From Macrotrachela quadricornifera (taxonomy: Eukaryota > Rotifera > Eurotatoria > Philodinida > Philodinidae), in assembly GCA_022393335.1 (NCBI GenBank), contig JAJEKB010020660.1, positions 225,648 to 289,647 of the forward strand: DNA of 64,000 nucleotides. Reading direction: 5' to 3'. The translations under genes were made by a program, and so were the position numbers. The first letter of the stretch is position 1. The number at the start of each line of letters is the position of its first letter. Shown one piece after another: positions 22,253-34,979 of the stretch. The notes under the pieces were generated by a model. The model worked only from the letters and a program-made list of their open reading frames with translations, was not told the origin of the DNA and ran no database searches.

Positions 22253-23167
22253 TAGAGTCCTGCGGGAACGATTTTTTCCCGCAATTTCCCGTCCCGTTTC
22301 CCGCGGGAACGGGAACGGGAATTCCCGTTGTGATTTTGACAACGGGAACGCGGGAACGGGAACAGTATTATAAAAATGATGTTCCCGAAACGAAACTATG
22401 TTGTTTTGCTTTTCATGTATTTTGATATTTTCAAAAAAAGATTTTTATGTCCAATAACTAAATAAGTATTTTACATATAATTAATGTAAAAGAGGACAAA
22501 CAAGGATCACATAATAATAATACACTATGAATCAATGCTCAAAAGATGACATCACTGGAAGCTAGTATATTTCGATAGCACATTTTGTCAGACACAATTA
22601 GGGGTGTACCGAGCCCGAACCTCTCGGTCTCGGTCTCGGTTGGTCTAGGTCTAGGTCTTCCGGATTTCATTTCTTTCGATTCGTGTTGCACTGTTCTTTT
22701 CATCGGATGTCAATGGCTCAGAAATCTTTCATGTTGGTGACGCTAATTTTGTCAAATATGGCTCATTTGCCCGAATTTTCGCGAGAAATGAACTTTTTTT
22801 TCATAAAATGACTTGAACAATATATAAAACTATTTATAGAATGCAAAGCGAAGAGAAGACAGATACAAAGATAGACTCTTTTAAAACCCGAGACTGACCG
22901 AGACCGAGGCCGACTGAAACCGAACGAGACCGAGACCAAGAGTCTGGGTTTGGTCTCGGCCTCGGTACATCCCTAGACACAATAGAGGAAATAAGAATAG
23001 GAATTTGAGAATGTTTGGATGAACGGGAATACGGGAACGGGAATTCGGGATCGGGAATTGATAAAAATTTTACGGGAACGGGAAAGCGGGAACGGGAACT
23101 AAATTTTTTTCTGCGGGAACGGGAACGGGAAACGGGAACCAAAAAAAATCGTTCCCGCAGGACTCTA
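22253..23167. mobile_element. hAT-type MITE (outer), CGGGAA-rich, with exact 8-bp TSD
   Basis: The ends TAGAGTCCTGCGGGAACG and CGTTCCCGCAGGACTCTA are perfect inverted repeats. Beyond them lies the same 8-bp direct repeat, ATAGTTAG, on the left (22245-22252) and right (23168-23175), the hallmark of hAT insertion. Subterminal regions are built of CGGGAA/TTCCCG pentamer-hexamer runs on both sides, also inverted, so the whole can fold back. No transposase is encoded. It is 915 bp long including the nested element; about 530 bp without it and its duplicated site. Confidence 0.85.
22599..22975. mobile_element. hAT-type MITE (inner, nested), GGTCTC-rich, with exact 8-bp TSD
   Basis: The element starts TAGGGGTGTACCGAG and ends CTCGGTACATCCCTA, inverted repeats with one mismatch. 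The 8-bp direct repeat GACACAAT flanks it exactly (22591-22598 and 22976-22983). Interior runs of CTCGGT and ACCGAG make inverted subterminal arrays. At 377 bp it has no coding capacity. It lies inside the 22253-23167 MITE and so inserted later. Confidence 0.85.
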
Positions 23168-26100
23168 ATAGTTAGGTAATCTTGATAAAATAAATATGTA
23201 CATTCGCACTTCACTGAAACATTTCTTTAATAACTTTATGTTGAAGATATTTGTTGTGAATATAAGAAGATCTCATTTCTATCTTCTCTTATTTTTGTTG
23301 TTTGTAACTGGTCTAATAATATTGAAAAATAAAAACACTTACATGATAAAAGATGTTGAAGTGTACGAATTTATTTTTGTATGTTCCAGACCAAATTCAC
23401 TGCTGTTACAAGTGGCTAATCTTAGATTGTCGATTAAAAGATAATAGGATAAAAATATACTTCTACTACGTCTCTACAAATCTGTTTATTCATGAAAAAT
23501 TATCAACTATATATAAGATGGAACATCATCTATCTTTAGAAAAGATTCAATATATGATTGAGGTAAAACGATCAGAAAAATCCCACATATAAAATGATAT
23601 CACTTTAGAAGGGAAAAAGATGAAATATATATTATGTGTAAGAAAAGAAAAATCCAAGTATATATATATATATAGGAGTTCATAGAAGAACGGAAGAAAA
23701 GAAGGAAAATACCAGATGATCATATATATGATAGACGAGTGAATGAATATCTTATTGGTTATTGACGAGAATAGTTGATTTTTTTCCTATCTTCGAATAA
23801 TCAGCATGTTATATCATGTACTAAAAGCATGAGATTCATACATATATACGTACTTGTTTTTTTTCTGTATATCAGACATTTTCTCTTAATANNNNNNNNN
23901 NATTTATTAGTAAGTGAAAATGATGAAGAGGTGATTATATTACATTGTACATTCTCTTAAAGTTTTTAAAAGATTAGTCTCTATCCAAATCTTAAGATAT
24001 ACTCTGAAGTATGAGATAATAATGCATCGAATCTATAGTAAAAAAAAAATTGGTTTCTTATGAACATTATTGAAGTATCTGAAAAATCAACTTCTGGAAA
24101 ATAAGCCCTTTCATATAATGACCATTTTAAAATAAGACTGAATGGTGATTACGTCAAATAATCTCAGAAAGATATATTGTTACAGATAAAACAATCTAGA
24201 AAATAATACATTTTTTTTAGTCTATGCGATAATGATACCGATTGTTTTTTTTCTTCATCTTTGCATGTATTGAAATATAGTGTGATACATCTAGAATTAA
24301 ATCATTCTCTTTTTTCATTGTTGTCTTCAACATCTTTACAAAAACATCATTTTTTGCTTTAATTATTCTCGCAAAATTTGTTTATTTGCATATGGTCTAC
24401 TACATTATACTTTTGATGTTCATCGTATCAATTTAAGTGTTGATCAAAATGTCGTTCATCTTATACTTTCGAGAAGTAAAACAAATTTTAAAGTTCTAGT
24501 TTAATTTTATTAGCGTTGCTCTATCATTTTATGTATCTTGAACGAAATATTCGAACTTTTGAAAGGTATTTTTCCTCACTAGTATTAATTATGCCCTCAA
24601 GATTATTTTTAGACCTTTCTTTATCGATATTAATACTCATTATTTTTTGTGATATGACTTATAATTGGACATATGCAGAAACTTATCTCTAATGATTAAT
24701 AATTTTTATCTAACATTTACAAAAGAAAATAATCATTAAATCCATAGATTTATTAATTTTTTTGCCTTCGGTTGCACAGAAAATTAATTGTTCTCTCTAC
24801 GTTAAAAAAATTTAATCTTAATTTCAGGCCCAAAGGTCTGCTAGGCTCTCATTTCCCTGAGTATGATCAAAGGAAGTCAATTTTTTAGTAGAGATAGATC
24901 TTCGAATTATCTATTAGCACTATAGGCTTTAACCCTTTATTGTGTATTACTCGTAAGTGATGGAAATCAAAAGGTCAAAAATAAGTGCGTGTATTGTGAT
25001 GAATGAGTTGTGAAGTTTTAAAAACTATTTTTCAATAGCAAATATACTATCGAACATGTCCTTAAAAGTGTTCAACAGTCATTAATAGAGAAATTCGTAC
25101 CTAATTAAGCTGATTTTAAACATATTAATGAGTAGAAAATTATTCCACAGCATACAAAACTGTTGGTAAAATATCTTACTAGTGGTAAAAACTCAGCCGT
25201 TCTTATTTTAGATGGTATATGTGTATAGTCATATGTTGAGTGCTAGTAAGGAAAAGATTTTGAATTTATCTTAAGTCTAAAGATATTTTTAATGGTAGAT
25301 TGTGACTTTCGGAATCTTTTTTAATTGTATCACAGTCAACTTATCTTTGATTTATATCCATAACTACTTGAAATTTTGTGTATCATTTTAAACGGAAAAA
25401 CGAATGTGAAATAAAATCGTTGTATCGATGTTGAAGACTATTTCTATGTGACAAATGCAATAGCTGTTCGATTTATTGAAAATTTGTCATAACATACTTA
25501 TAATATTTCAATGAGAACAGTTGATCTAGAATTTGAAGACTTACGAGTTTTCGGTTCATAAATATTTGTGAAGAGAAAAAATGCTAAAAATAGTTCAGAA
25601 CACAATCTTTAATCTATATCCTTTTGACTATACTCCTATGCTTATTCCATCAAAAGAGAAGTACTTCTAGTGCTTTCACTTATGTTGTTATACAGACAGC
25701 TGCGCACATTTCGAATGAATTTTCGTTTCTGATCTTATATGGTCGTATAATGTTCGAGTTACTAGATTGTTTGTATTTTCTTTATGATAGCGCCTATATG
25801 AATCTATATAAACAGATAAGTATCGGATTAGCTATTCTTGTACGTTTCATATCATGGGATTTGGGTATCTTGTACAATCTAACGTCGAATGTTTTATCTT
25901 TATACATATTAATGTTTGTCAAAGAATGTAAAATTGCTTACTCATTGTTCTATAAATGAAAATTCATTCATGTAAATGATCTCATATTAATGCAAGGTAT
26001 TATATATCATACATATACGATATAAATAACAATATTCAGATTCTATTTAACTAAAGAATGATCGTCAAAAAGCAAACATCTCTTGTTAAATATGAATATT

Positions 26101-26839
26101 CGTTAAAAAAAACATTTTCAAGTAATTAGAAAATAAACTTGATCACAATCATTCATTAATTGCAATTGGGAAATTTTAATTATAAAATTCGATTATAAGT
26201 TAGATTTTAGATTGTATTAATTTACACACAATTAAAATGTATTTAACTATGGAAAACAATGTTAAGCGAATTCAATATTGTTTTTATTGAAATTACGAAC
26301 TGCGCAAATCTCAACAGATATCGTATGATGAAATCTATGCAAATGACGTTAATAAATGCGTATATATTGCCCTAAAAATATCAGATTCTTATGTTAGACT
26401 TTCAAATATTAACATTAGTAATAATAAACGTCATTCTGGACATAAAAAAGAAAGTCAAAATATATTTAAATTATTAAAGCCTTCATTTGAATTCAAATGG
26501 ATGCAACTAAAAAGATGACATGAAGTAAAGTTATCTCCGTTGTCAGTATGCATAGTAATATATTTCCAACATAATACTGACATAAGTATTTTTTTAATCT
26601 ACTTTTTTTTGAATATACATTTAGTAGAACACTTGATATAAAGATAAAAAATAATATATATTTGAGGGTATGTTAAAATTTTAAATGTTCGATCGAAAAA
26701 AAAAATGAATTAAGTTTATTTGAAAGAGATTTTTATTATTACTTTATATATATTTTTTCTAGAGATACAACTATATTCTTATCCTTAATCTAGATAATCA
26801 ACAAAAATATTTGAAAAAGAAATAGATTTCATCGCAGAC
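23168..26839. other. Intergenic with assembly gap
   Basis: AT-rich, no supported gene. ORFs at 23196-23592 and 25624-25959 are hydrophobic by composition and carry no motif. Ten Ns at 23892-23901 mark an unresolved join, so sequence on its two sides may not be truly adjacent. Confidence 0.4.
23892..23901. other. Assembly gap (10 N)
   Basis: Ten consecutive N bases. A run of exactly ten suggests a scaffolding placeholder of unknown true size. The open frame running through it has no meaning. Confidence 0.95.
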
Positions 26840-29800
26840 ATGTACCAATTTTTTATTGTTTTATTAATATTTGTAAATATTCATGAGATAAAACAACAAA
26901 TATTCAATCAAGAAAATCCAAATACACATGGAAATCACTTGGCTGTAAATGAATATATGGCTGTTTTTGTTGAAAATGATCTACAAAGATTTACAGTTGT
27001 TGCACGTCCGTTTTCATCTCATCCAAAAACAATGTTCTTATTCTACAGTCGTTTTTCTTTTATAAATGAAAATTTACAAAATCTTGCTTATGTACACAAT
27101 ATTGTCACAGGTACCATGCATAACAATAATCGTTCACCAATTGCATTAATAGGAGAAGATTTTAATCATAATTTTTATTTAATCGTATTATCAGTAACTT
27201 TTGATGGTTTTCCTGATTTAAGATATTATTTATGGAGACCATTGAAAAAATCAGCAGAGTGGGAAAATCTAGTTCTTGGTATAGATCCTCAGAATACATA
27301 TGCGTATGTCGTACAGTTTACTGAAACGTTTTGTTTGGATATCAATTTAAACATAAGCATGATTCATGAGAATAAATATTTATGGGATCGAGATGAGTAT
27401 ATTTTTTCTCAAGCAATTGTTGTTACTGAAAATCATCATCTTTTCTTACTCGCATATAGTCTGCGAGAATATGAAGGATTAAGTGCCTATCTGTATGGTG
27501 CTAGTCTATCGAATATGTCTAATCCAACATCATTATCCATGATTAAACTTTTTACAGAACCATCAGATCAATACTTGTTTCAACAAAAACGATATACAAT
27601 GCTATCAATTTCTTTGCATGAAAAATCGAATATGATTGTTGTAGGCATTCCACATTTGGATACCGTTGTTATTTTATCTATTCAAGACCAATTAAAAACA
27701 CCAGTTATTATCAAAAAACATATTTCATATAAAATAGGTACATTATTTGGTAAATCAGTTGCAATGTTAGATGGAAATACATATGCTGTACTTGCCGATT
27801 TAATACCAACTTTACCCTGGTCTTCGTCTCAAGTTCAAGTAAGTATTTTGTTTTCTTAGTATAAAATATATTTTATAGGATAATAAATTATTGTACAAAA
27901 AATATATAATTTCGATAGTTTTTAAAAGTAGGAGGAGCTAAATTGTTTACGGGAACAGTGTCCAGAGAACTTGTAATATTTTTTTTATTGTGAAGTTTTT
28001 ACGATACCGTTTTTGCTGGGAAACTTGTTCTTCCGAAAGACAATTTAGCTTGTCACTACAGCAAGTAAAGTTTACTATCCGAAGAATGACAGAGAGAGTC
28101 TTGCCCATTCCAACTGCTTCACATCGAGAGTTATGATTACTAGCTTTGGCTCAAAGTTAGAATATGATTAACTCATATCTTTTTATACTGACTGGAGGCG
28201 CAACATTGTTCTTTCTTGTATGTGACACATCGGTATTGTTACTTATGTATAAGATCTTTCGAATTGTAAGGCAGAGAAAGTTGTACTTAATGAATTTTAT
28301 CTTCGTCTGTCAGCATCTAAGATGAGAGATAGTTAAAAAGAAAAACATTACGGTAACTTAAATATAGTTTTATAAGAATTTTTATATAATTATAATTATA
28401 TCTAATTATCAATCATTATTATTATTATGTTAGATACCTAGAGTTGTTGTATTGAAATGTATTAGACATATTTCTGTGATATATAGGTTTACTCTGTTCA
28501 TGATTTCGAACCAAATTCAAAACCAATGTTTGTATTTCCTAACAATCAACAATCAATTCAACAAATGTCTATACTATCAACAACTCATCGTATAGTTGAT
28601 CTCATATCGTGGGATTCGCATAATATCGGTGTTGTACTGCATCCTTCTTTAGCTCTCCTTTTGCCTGCAAGTCAACCAGGATATTGTAGTAGTACACTTG
28701 AGAGATATACTGATTCAGAGATGGGAGTATATCGATCAAAGCCATGCATTTCGGGTACGTATCAAAATAAAACAAGTTTTGGTCCTTGTATAATATGTCC
28801 ACCACAATCGAAAAATAATGGTAGTTCTGGTGTGATGTGTGAGAAATGCTCTTCAATGAATACATCTTTATGTTTTCTTGGTGCTATTAATGAAATAGAT
28901 ATAATAAATCTAACAAGTTATGATCAAGCAAAACCTTATCCGGAATCACCAGAATCTACTCAATTTGATGATGTACTTCTTCAAAATATATTAAAATTTC
29001 CTGATGGAACTATACGTTGTCTTTTTATCTCACCTGTATTCTGGGCATTTCTAACTATTATTTTTTGTTTGATCTTTTGGATTATAATCAAACTTATTTC
29101 ATGCCGTTCAACATATAAAGATCGACAAATACTTATAAAGAAAACCTTTGCTCATATTGATCTTATTACTGAAGGACAATTTTGGTTAGGTGGATTTGTT
29201 ACTGTTTCTCTTTTTGTTCATATTATTTTTGCTTGCAAATTTAGTATTTCATTTACTTCTCTTTATCCAATTGAACAAATTTCATTTGATGATCGAATGA
29301 GTACATCATGTGATGACATATTGTTTAATGCTAAATTTACTAGTTCATTACAATTACTTCCAACACATAAACGTAAAGAAAAACCAATTTTTACTTTACT
29401 TAATAGTCAAATTATTACTTTGAATGTTCAATTTATTGGTACAGCGTTTACCTGCAATGATCTAAAGATGCAACAGAATAGAGGTCATGGATTAAGTATT
29501 CCATTTAAAAATTCTGATTGTTCTGAGAATAATAGTATACTAAATATTTCTGCTATACTACCACAACATATTGTTACAATGCAATTTAATTTAATTGGTC
29601 CACATTTTGTTGGTGGACTTCGTATATGTTTTTCAGCACCATCTATCATTATGGATAATGGAAAATATACCGCCCAAAAAATGGATTATTGTCAATTCTT
29701 TTTTACTCCAAATGAAACTTTAACATCAGATCCAGCAATAAATGTAAAAATGACTAAAGTAATCAATCGAACAGCTGGTTTAGTATTATTGGATGATGTT

Positions 29801-30317
29801 ATATATACAGGTCTTTGGTTACCTATTCTTTCAATTAATACTTTAACAGATAATTTACTTGTTTCACAAAAAGGAGATTTTTATCGTTATTTACGTACAC
29901 AAGTAACACTCGTTGTTGATATTACAGAATCAGAATTCTATATGAAAAATACTCAAGAACCTATAGCTCGAACATATGAAATTACTTTCAATACAATACT
30001 TTTTTCTAGTAAGATATTAACAGTTATAATTATTAAATGATATTGAGTTTTTTTTTTAATTTAATAGATTGTATGTTATTTATATCTTTATTTTAGTGTT
30101 ATGTTTGGATTTATTTGGACTTTTATTTATTGTGTTTAAATTAGCAATTTTTCCTTTAATTCGTCCGATACAAAAACGTTTTTCAAACAAAGTTATGCAT
30201 AAATCATCAATTGTTAAAAATAATTTCACAGCAATAGATGTGGATTGTATTAAACATGATATTGCAATACAAACTCATACATTTCATCAAAATTATATTA
30301 TTCAACCAAAGATTTAA
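26840..30317 (+). CDS. Multi-pass membrane protein with large ectodomain and Cys-rich module, three exons
   Basis: Exons 26840-27838, 28487-30008 and 30097-30317; about 913 aa. Intron 1 has donor GTAAGT and acceptor ATATAG, phase 0. Intron 2 has donor GTAAGA and acceptor TTTTAG, phase 1, restoring an ATG codon. A signal peptide (residues 1 to about 18) leads into an all-beta ectodomain of about 380 residues with strand-like repeats (VGIPHLDTVVILS, GKSVAMLDGNTYAVLAD) suggestive of an FG-GAP/integrin-type propeller. A Cys-rich module follows at about 400-462 (CISGTYxNxTSFGPCIICPP..CEKC), like the ephrin-receptor/GCC2-type repeat. Membrane segments are near 512-537 and 565-586. A second soluble domain of about 250 residues with several cysteines and N-glycosylation sites precedes a last membrane segment near 842-862 and a short tail. 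Probably a cell-surface receptor or adhesion protein. I do not recognise a named family. Confidence 0.75.
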
Positions 30318-32184
30318 AACAAACATATATATTGTATAGTTCATTTATTTATTCATGTATGATTTTGGTCTATTTTATATAAAATAAAACAAGAAATATA
30401 TTAATGAAGAAGAATCTACAATATTAATCTGTTTAATGTTATTTTTTAAATAAAATATTATAAAATGTGAATGATTCTTCATTCTTGAATTATCATCAAT
30501 AATAAAACTTTGGATATAGTAAAAGATACAGATGTATTTCATTCTACATTTTTATGAAAACATAATAATACTAAATACTATCCACATTTATTTCTATAGA
30601 AAAGATTATTTATAAATAATCATTTTCTATTACAGATGCTTATTTTAAAAAAGAAGATCAGTTCTAAAAAGACTTTGAAATATCTATTTATACAGTTCCT
30701 AGTAAATGTAATGTAAATTTTATTAGCTTTGTTTGTGATACCGTTTTATGTTTTATTACATATATAAAAACATTCCGTAGATAAAAAAAAAAGAATATGA
30801 TGAATTTAGCAATATTACCTAATAAAATCTTTCTTGATCTATTTTAATAGTATCGATCTTCTTTATGCATCTTATAATCTTAATTTCCGTACGAATATTT
30901 TTCTTTATAAATAATATCGAACTGGTCGTTTTCTATTTACTTAAGATTAACTAAAAGTTCATAGAACGATGAAATGACTTTGTGGGATAAGATAACTTAT
31001 TCAGAAAAAAAAGCTAAATATACCATTTTGTAGAGCTTTTCAAGGCGCGTCAAATGATATATAGTAAATTTTGCTTACATAAGACTTTGAATGAACTAGA
31101 GTAACTTACGGATAGATGACTATACATCCATACTCACACTCTCATTTAAGCATGACAAGTTACTAAATATTGTGGTTCTTCGTATTGACCGAAAACATTT
31201 TATAAAATATTGTTTCTCACATACAATTTGATAGTTTTTGACGGACTATTATCTCATTTACGCAATATTTCTGGTCAACCTGTTTATGTGTGCATGAGTA
31301 GTTGTGATAAGTTAACTCTAATTGGTTCAAAACCTTGTAAAAACAGCATTTACTATATACCATTCGACACGTCTCGAAAAGCTTTACAATACAGTATATT
31401 TGGCTTTTCTTTATTTCTAAATAGGTTACCTTATCTGACAAGATCATTTATCAACACATTTCGAATTCTTTAATTCAATAAAATATTCTTGAATGTTATG
31501 TAATGACAATGATGCCAATAGCGAAGTGTGTAAATTAATATGACTATGACACTATACGGCATCTTTCATCTCCAAGGTATTTTAATCTCGTAGTCATATT
31601 CTTACCTAAACTATTAATGTATAAAACTGAACAGGCATGACATTAAGCGTCATTACATCATGACAATATTACATTTTCATTTCAACTTTTTATTTTTAAA
31701 TATCTACATTAGTGAAGAGAAAAAGAATTCTCTTACTTCTCTCCTACCAATATTAACAGTGTTTGTTTTGTTATTCAGGTAAAAACTAAGTATGGCGTTC
31801 GCATTACACAGTGCAACAAGTAGATATACATAATGTATTCAATTCCAAATGACTTTAAAATCCATATTTTAACATTATCGATTTATTAATATATATAGTT
31901 GAGATAAGTAGTTTGATATAGAATATTATTCGAGTATATATTACCAAGTCAACTTTAAAATTTTTTTGCACAATTAGTTCTGATTTTTTGTTACGTCTCA
32001 ATATTGATCAATAGTTAATGAAAATTTAAAGATATTTATGTTTTTCCTATATCGATTTTCTAGTTCAATTTGAAATAATCTCATGATAAAGCAAAAAAAG
32101 AAATGCTGAAACATTATCTTTTTTCTACAATATTAAATAAATTTATTAATAAATATTTTCACTTTTACAATATATATTATTTCA
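30318..32184. other. Intergenic, nothing recognised
   Basis: Contains a polyadenylation signal (AATAAA, about 30384) for the gene ending at 30317, and on the minus strand AATAAA motifs near 32140-32150 for the GPCR. ORFs at 31210-31473 are motif-free. The stretch TTTTGTAGAGC at 31026 belongs to a dispersed motif found elsewhere in the window. Confidence 0.4.
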
Positions 32185-33132
32185 TTATTCTTGTTTATGA
32201 ATGATAGATCGATACCATTTAATGATTAGTTTTTTCATTTCAACACGATATGTTGGTGAAACTGATATATAAATCCAAAATGATAATGCATTATTTATAT
32301 AGAGTAAAAATGTTCGAGTAATATAATACGTAAATGTTTCAATTACTTGACGTTCTTTACTAGTTTCCATATAGTCAACAACTGATTTATATATATTCAT
32401 AACTAGAGTAGGAATAGTAGTAATTACATATATCGTCAGTTCAATTAATAACATTTTAATCATATCTCGATCTCGCTTTCGAAGAACACTTCCTGATGAT
32501 TCAAAAGCTATAGTTGGTTGAACACGTTTGCGTAATTGTTTCAAATTTTTAGTCATTAGTACTCCAAATACCAATAAACTTACTAAAGGAAGAAGACCAA
32601 GAGCTATTACAAGATAAACTGTATAGATAATACTATTGATACCATTTCTTGAATCACATTTTCCATTTTCAAGTGTACGTAACATAGTGGGAAAAACGGC
32701 CACTATAAACCAAAAAAGTAAAACAGATGGAATAACACGTATAGCTACTTTATATTCACTTAATGCACGAATATTTGCTTTGTCACTACAAGCTGCATAT
32801 CGATCAGCACAGATAATTACGAAAAAAACTCGCATCGATTGACTGAATGCATGCCGTAAATAGAATTGTATTTGACAAAAGTAAAAATTATAATTAAGTG
32901 GATTTGGATTGTCTAAAGCATAAATAATTGGTATACTAGAAACATTTAAACCACATAAAGCACATATTGACATTACTAACATATAAAGTGAAGAAGAAGT
33001 TCGACGATATATTGATTGACTAAAGACAGCTATATTTAAAATTAATCCAATATTACCAAGTATAACATAAGTTGTTATTCCATAGCGTGTGAAACATTGT
33101 TGTATAAAAGGTAATAGAGTATTAGTAGACAT
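32185..33132 (-). CDS. Rhodopsin-like orphan GPCR, intronless
   Basis: A 315-residue single-exon receptor with seven hydrophobic segments. TM1 (about 19-40) holds GN at 26-27. Cys86 opens TM3, which ends in a canonical DRY at 110-112 (CADRYAACS). TM4 is at about 128-150, and TM5 follows a short loop with a Cys (GKCDSRNG). A basic third loop (KRVQ..LRKRDRD) leads to TM6 (LLIELTIYVITTIPTLVMNI), and TM7 (about 280-295) reads NNALSFWIY where NPxxY is expected. A basic C-terminus (KKLIIKWYRS) follows. The short N-terminus suits a peptide or small-ligand receptor. This differs from the upstream GPCR in exon structure and motifs, so they are not a recent duplicate pair. Ligand unknown. Confidence 0.88.
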   Translation of the reverse strand: MSTNTLLPFIQQCFTRYGITTYVILGNIGLILNIAVFSQSIYRRTSSSLYMLVMSICALCGLNVSSIPIIYALDNPNPLNYNFYFCQIQFYLRHAFSQSMRVFFVIICADRYAACSDKANIRALSEYKVAIRVIPSVLLFWFIVAVFPTMLRTLENGKCDSRNGINSIIYTVYLVIALGLLPLVSLLVFGVLMTKNLKQLRKRVQPTIAFESSGSVLRKRDRDMIKMLLIELTIYVITTIPTLVMNIYKSVVDYMETSKERQVIETFTYYITRTFLLYINNALSFWIYISVSPTYRVEMKKLIIKWYRSIIHKQE

Positions 33133-34397
33133 ATTTATTATTGAAGTTTTAAATGAAGATTTCTTTTATAGCATAGAAAAAGAATTATTTTTTTTTCTTT
33201 TATATATTACAAAAATGATTAAAAATTCTTCTGCATAATAAATAGAGCGTATATTAAACGAAAAGAACTTTTCTTATAAATAGTGAAATGTCCTTCATTT
33301 ATAGAATTTGTAAATAATAAAAATGATGTACAGTCGAAGCTATTTTTGATAGTTAAATACTTGAGATTCAACTATAAAATCGCAGTAATTCAGAGATTAA
33401 TTTGTTCGAATATCTATTTTCAAAGCGACAAGGAACTTCTGAAAGGACATTTATATTATAAGTTCTACTAGTTATTTCATATTCACACTGTTTATTTCTA
33501 AAAAATTTGTCTCTCATCGAAGAATGAACTCCGTTATAAAAATAAAGTTTGTACTTGACAAAATTCATCAAGTATTTTTTTCACAGTGAAATACTCTTCA
33601 TTTTTTAAAAATAAACTTTATGTTAAGTTGCATGAATATCATAAAGGTGTTACATTATATTATATATGGAAGAATAAGTTGTCTTGAAAAAAAATCATGC
33701 TTTTTTCCCTCTATTAAAAAATTTTTGCAGTAATTCAAACAGACATAAAATATTCGAATAATAGATAATGAAGTCGCAAGTGACAGAAAATTATTTATCT
33801 AATATGCTGAATCTTTTTTATTTAAAATTACCAAGTCCATACTTTTTATTACGCATTTACTTTTTAATAAATAAAACTATTATTTTTTTTGTTTTCTACA
33901 ACTTTTGTGTAGCAAATAAATAGAAGATAAACAAAAAACAAATAGATACTTATTGAAAGAAATGATGCAAAAACTTTCATATGATTTCTTTATCAGCCAA
34001 TTTTATAAGCAAGAAGTAATGATGGGCATTATTTATATCAGTTTAGCTTTTAGTTTAAAACTCATAAATCATTCGATTATTATCCTCCATAGTGACTTAG
34101 GTAGTATTTTTTATTTCCCTAGTGAGTCAGTATTTCGTTTGTCCAAGGCCACGTATTCAGTAATATCTTGCAGTTTAAACCGTCTATTATTGGGTTATCA
34201 ACAAAATTCTGGTGTTTTTTTTTCTAAAATTTGCTAGAACATTCGAAAAAGTCCCATACTAAGGGTATATATATATATGGAGTGTGAATATCTTTCAAAT
34301 GATAATAAAGCTAATAGTATGGAATTCAGATATCAGCTGAAATTAAATCTTGCTATGTTTTTTAATTTCTTGATGAAGTTTATTCATCAAAATATTT
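33133..34397. other. Intergenic, nothing recognised
   Basis: Upstream region of the minus-strand GPCR plus AT-rich spacer. Short ORFs (62-94 codons) lack motifs. Confidence 0.4.
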
Positions 34398-34979
34398 CTA
34401 TAATATATCTTTGTTATTGTTACATCCGCTGGTATAAGATATATCAGCTCGTTTCCATTCTTTTGATGATTGTTTCGATTCAGATTTATAATAATAAAGA
34501 AACGATTTATCACCAGTTATGCTTCGAAGAAGGAAGTCGTTTTCTTCAGTTGAATAACCAGTCAAACATTCTTGACATGACTGAGCATTTTCATGTCTTT
34601 GATCAGGCATTAGCAAATGTATTACTCATCTCGACGAAACTTTAGTTATATGTAACTGATTATGTATAGTACTATATACCGTATAGGTTGAAACATCTAG
34701 GGTAATTCGACGATCTTCAATGATTAGACTTTAAACAGCTTTAATAGTTTGATCGTTCATTGCAGTAATTAATCGACCATATCCAGGATTACCTTCAACA
34801 TTTAATTGTTCATCTTTAAAACGACCAGCACATTTAAAAACTAGTGTACGTGATAGGGCATGGTCGCTATAAACTATCACCATACGTTTATAAATATTGG
34901 ATGAAGATTGTCCTTCTAATACAAAAAACTTTATTATTGAGCAATATTCAATCTGACGAAAATCGTTATATTCACGCAT
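34398..34979 (-). pseudogene. mariner-family transposase relic
   Basis: Reading leftward from 34979, the first frame (82 codons) matches the mariner N-terminal DNA-binding region. It has a helix EYCSIIKFFVLEGQSSSNIY, then ALSRTLVFKCAGRFKDEQLNVEGNPGYGR, equivalent to the usual ALSxxxVxxWxxRFKxGxxxxEDxxRxGRP. After a stop at about 34730, the sequence continues with IEDRRITLDVSTYTVYSTIHNQL. Then a second frame (34616-34398) has the TGYSTEENDFLLRSITGDKSFLYYY block, equivalent to the ITGDExWxxYY motif containing the first catalytic Asp. The C-terminal half with the remaining DD residues is not found. Terminal repeats were not identified. It is a truncated, frame-broken relic of a Tc1/mariner element. 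Confidence 0.8.

Noticed and set aside
22834..23214. 126-codon Arg/Ser/Pro-rich ORF
   Set aside because: It is a translation of the CGGGAA and CTCGGT arrays of the nested MITEs.
24591..24692. 33-codon ORF with a signal-peptide-like hydrophobic core
   Set aside because: Too short, in AT-rich DNA where Leu/Ile/Phe runs are common; no continuation exon or polyadenylation context could be supported.
25624..25959. 111-codon hydrophobic ORF
   Set aside because: Starts from a non-ATG codon; no motif, no membrane-protein pattern beyond composition, and no splice partners.
27860..28480. Coding capacity in the first intron of the membrane-protein gene, with a small inverted AGCTAAATTGT pair
   Set aside because: No open frame joins the flanking exons there; splice sites on both sides are good and in phase, so it is intronic, perhaps with a small repeat relic.
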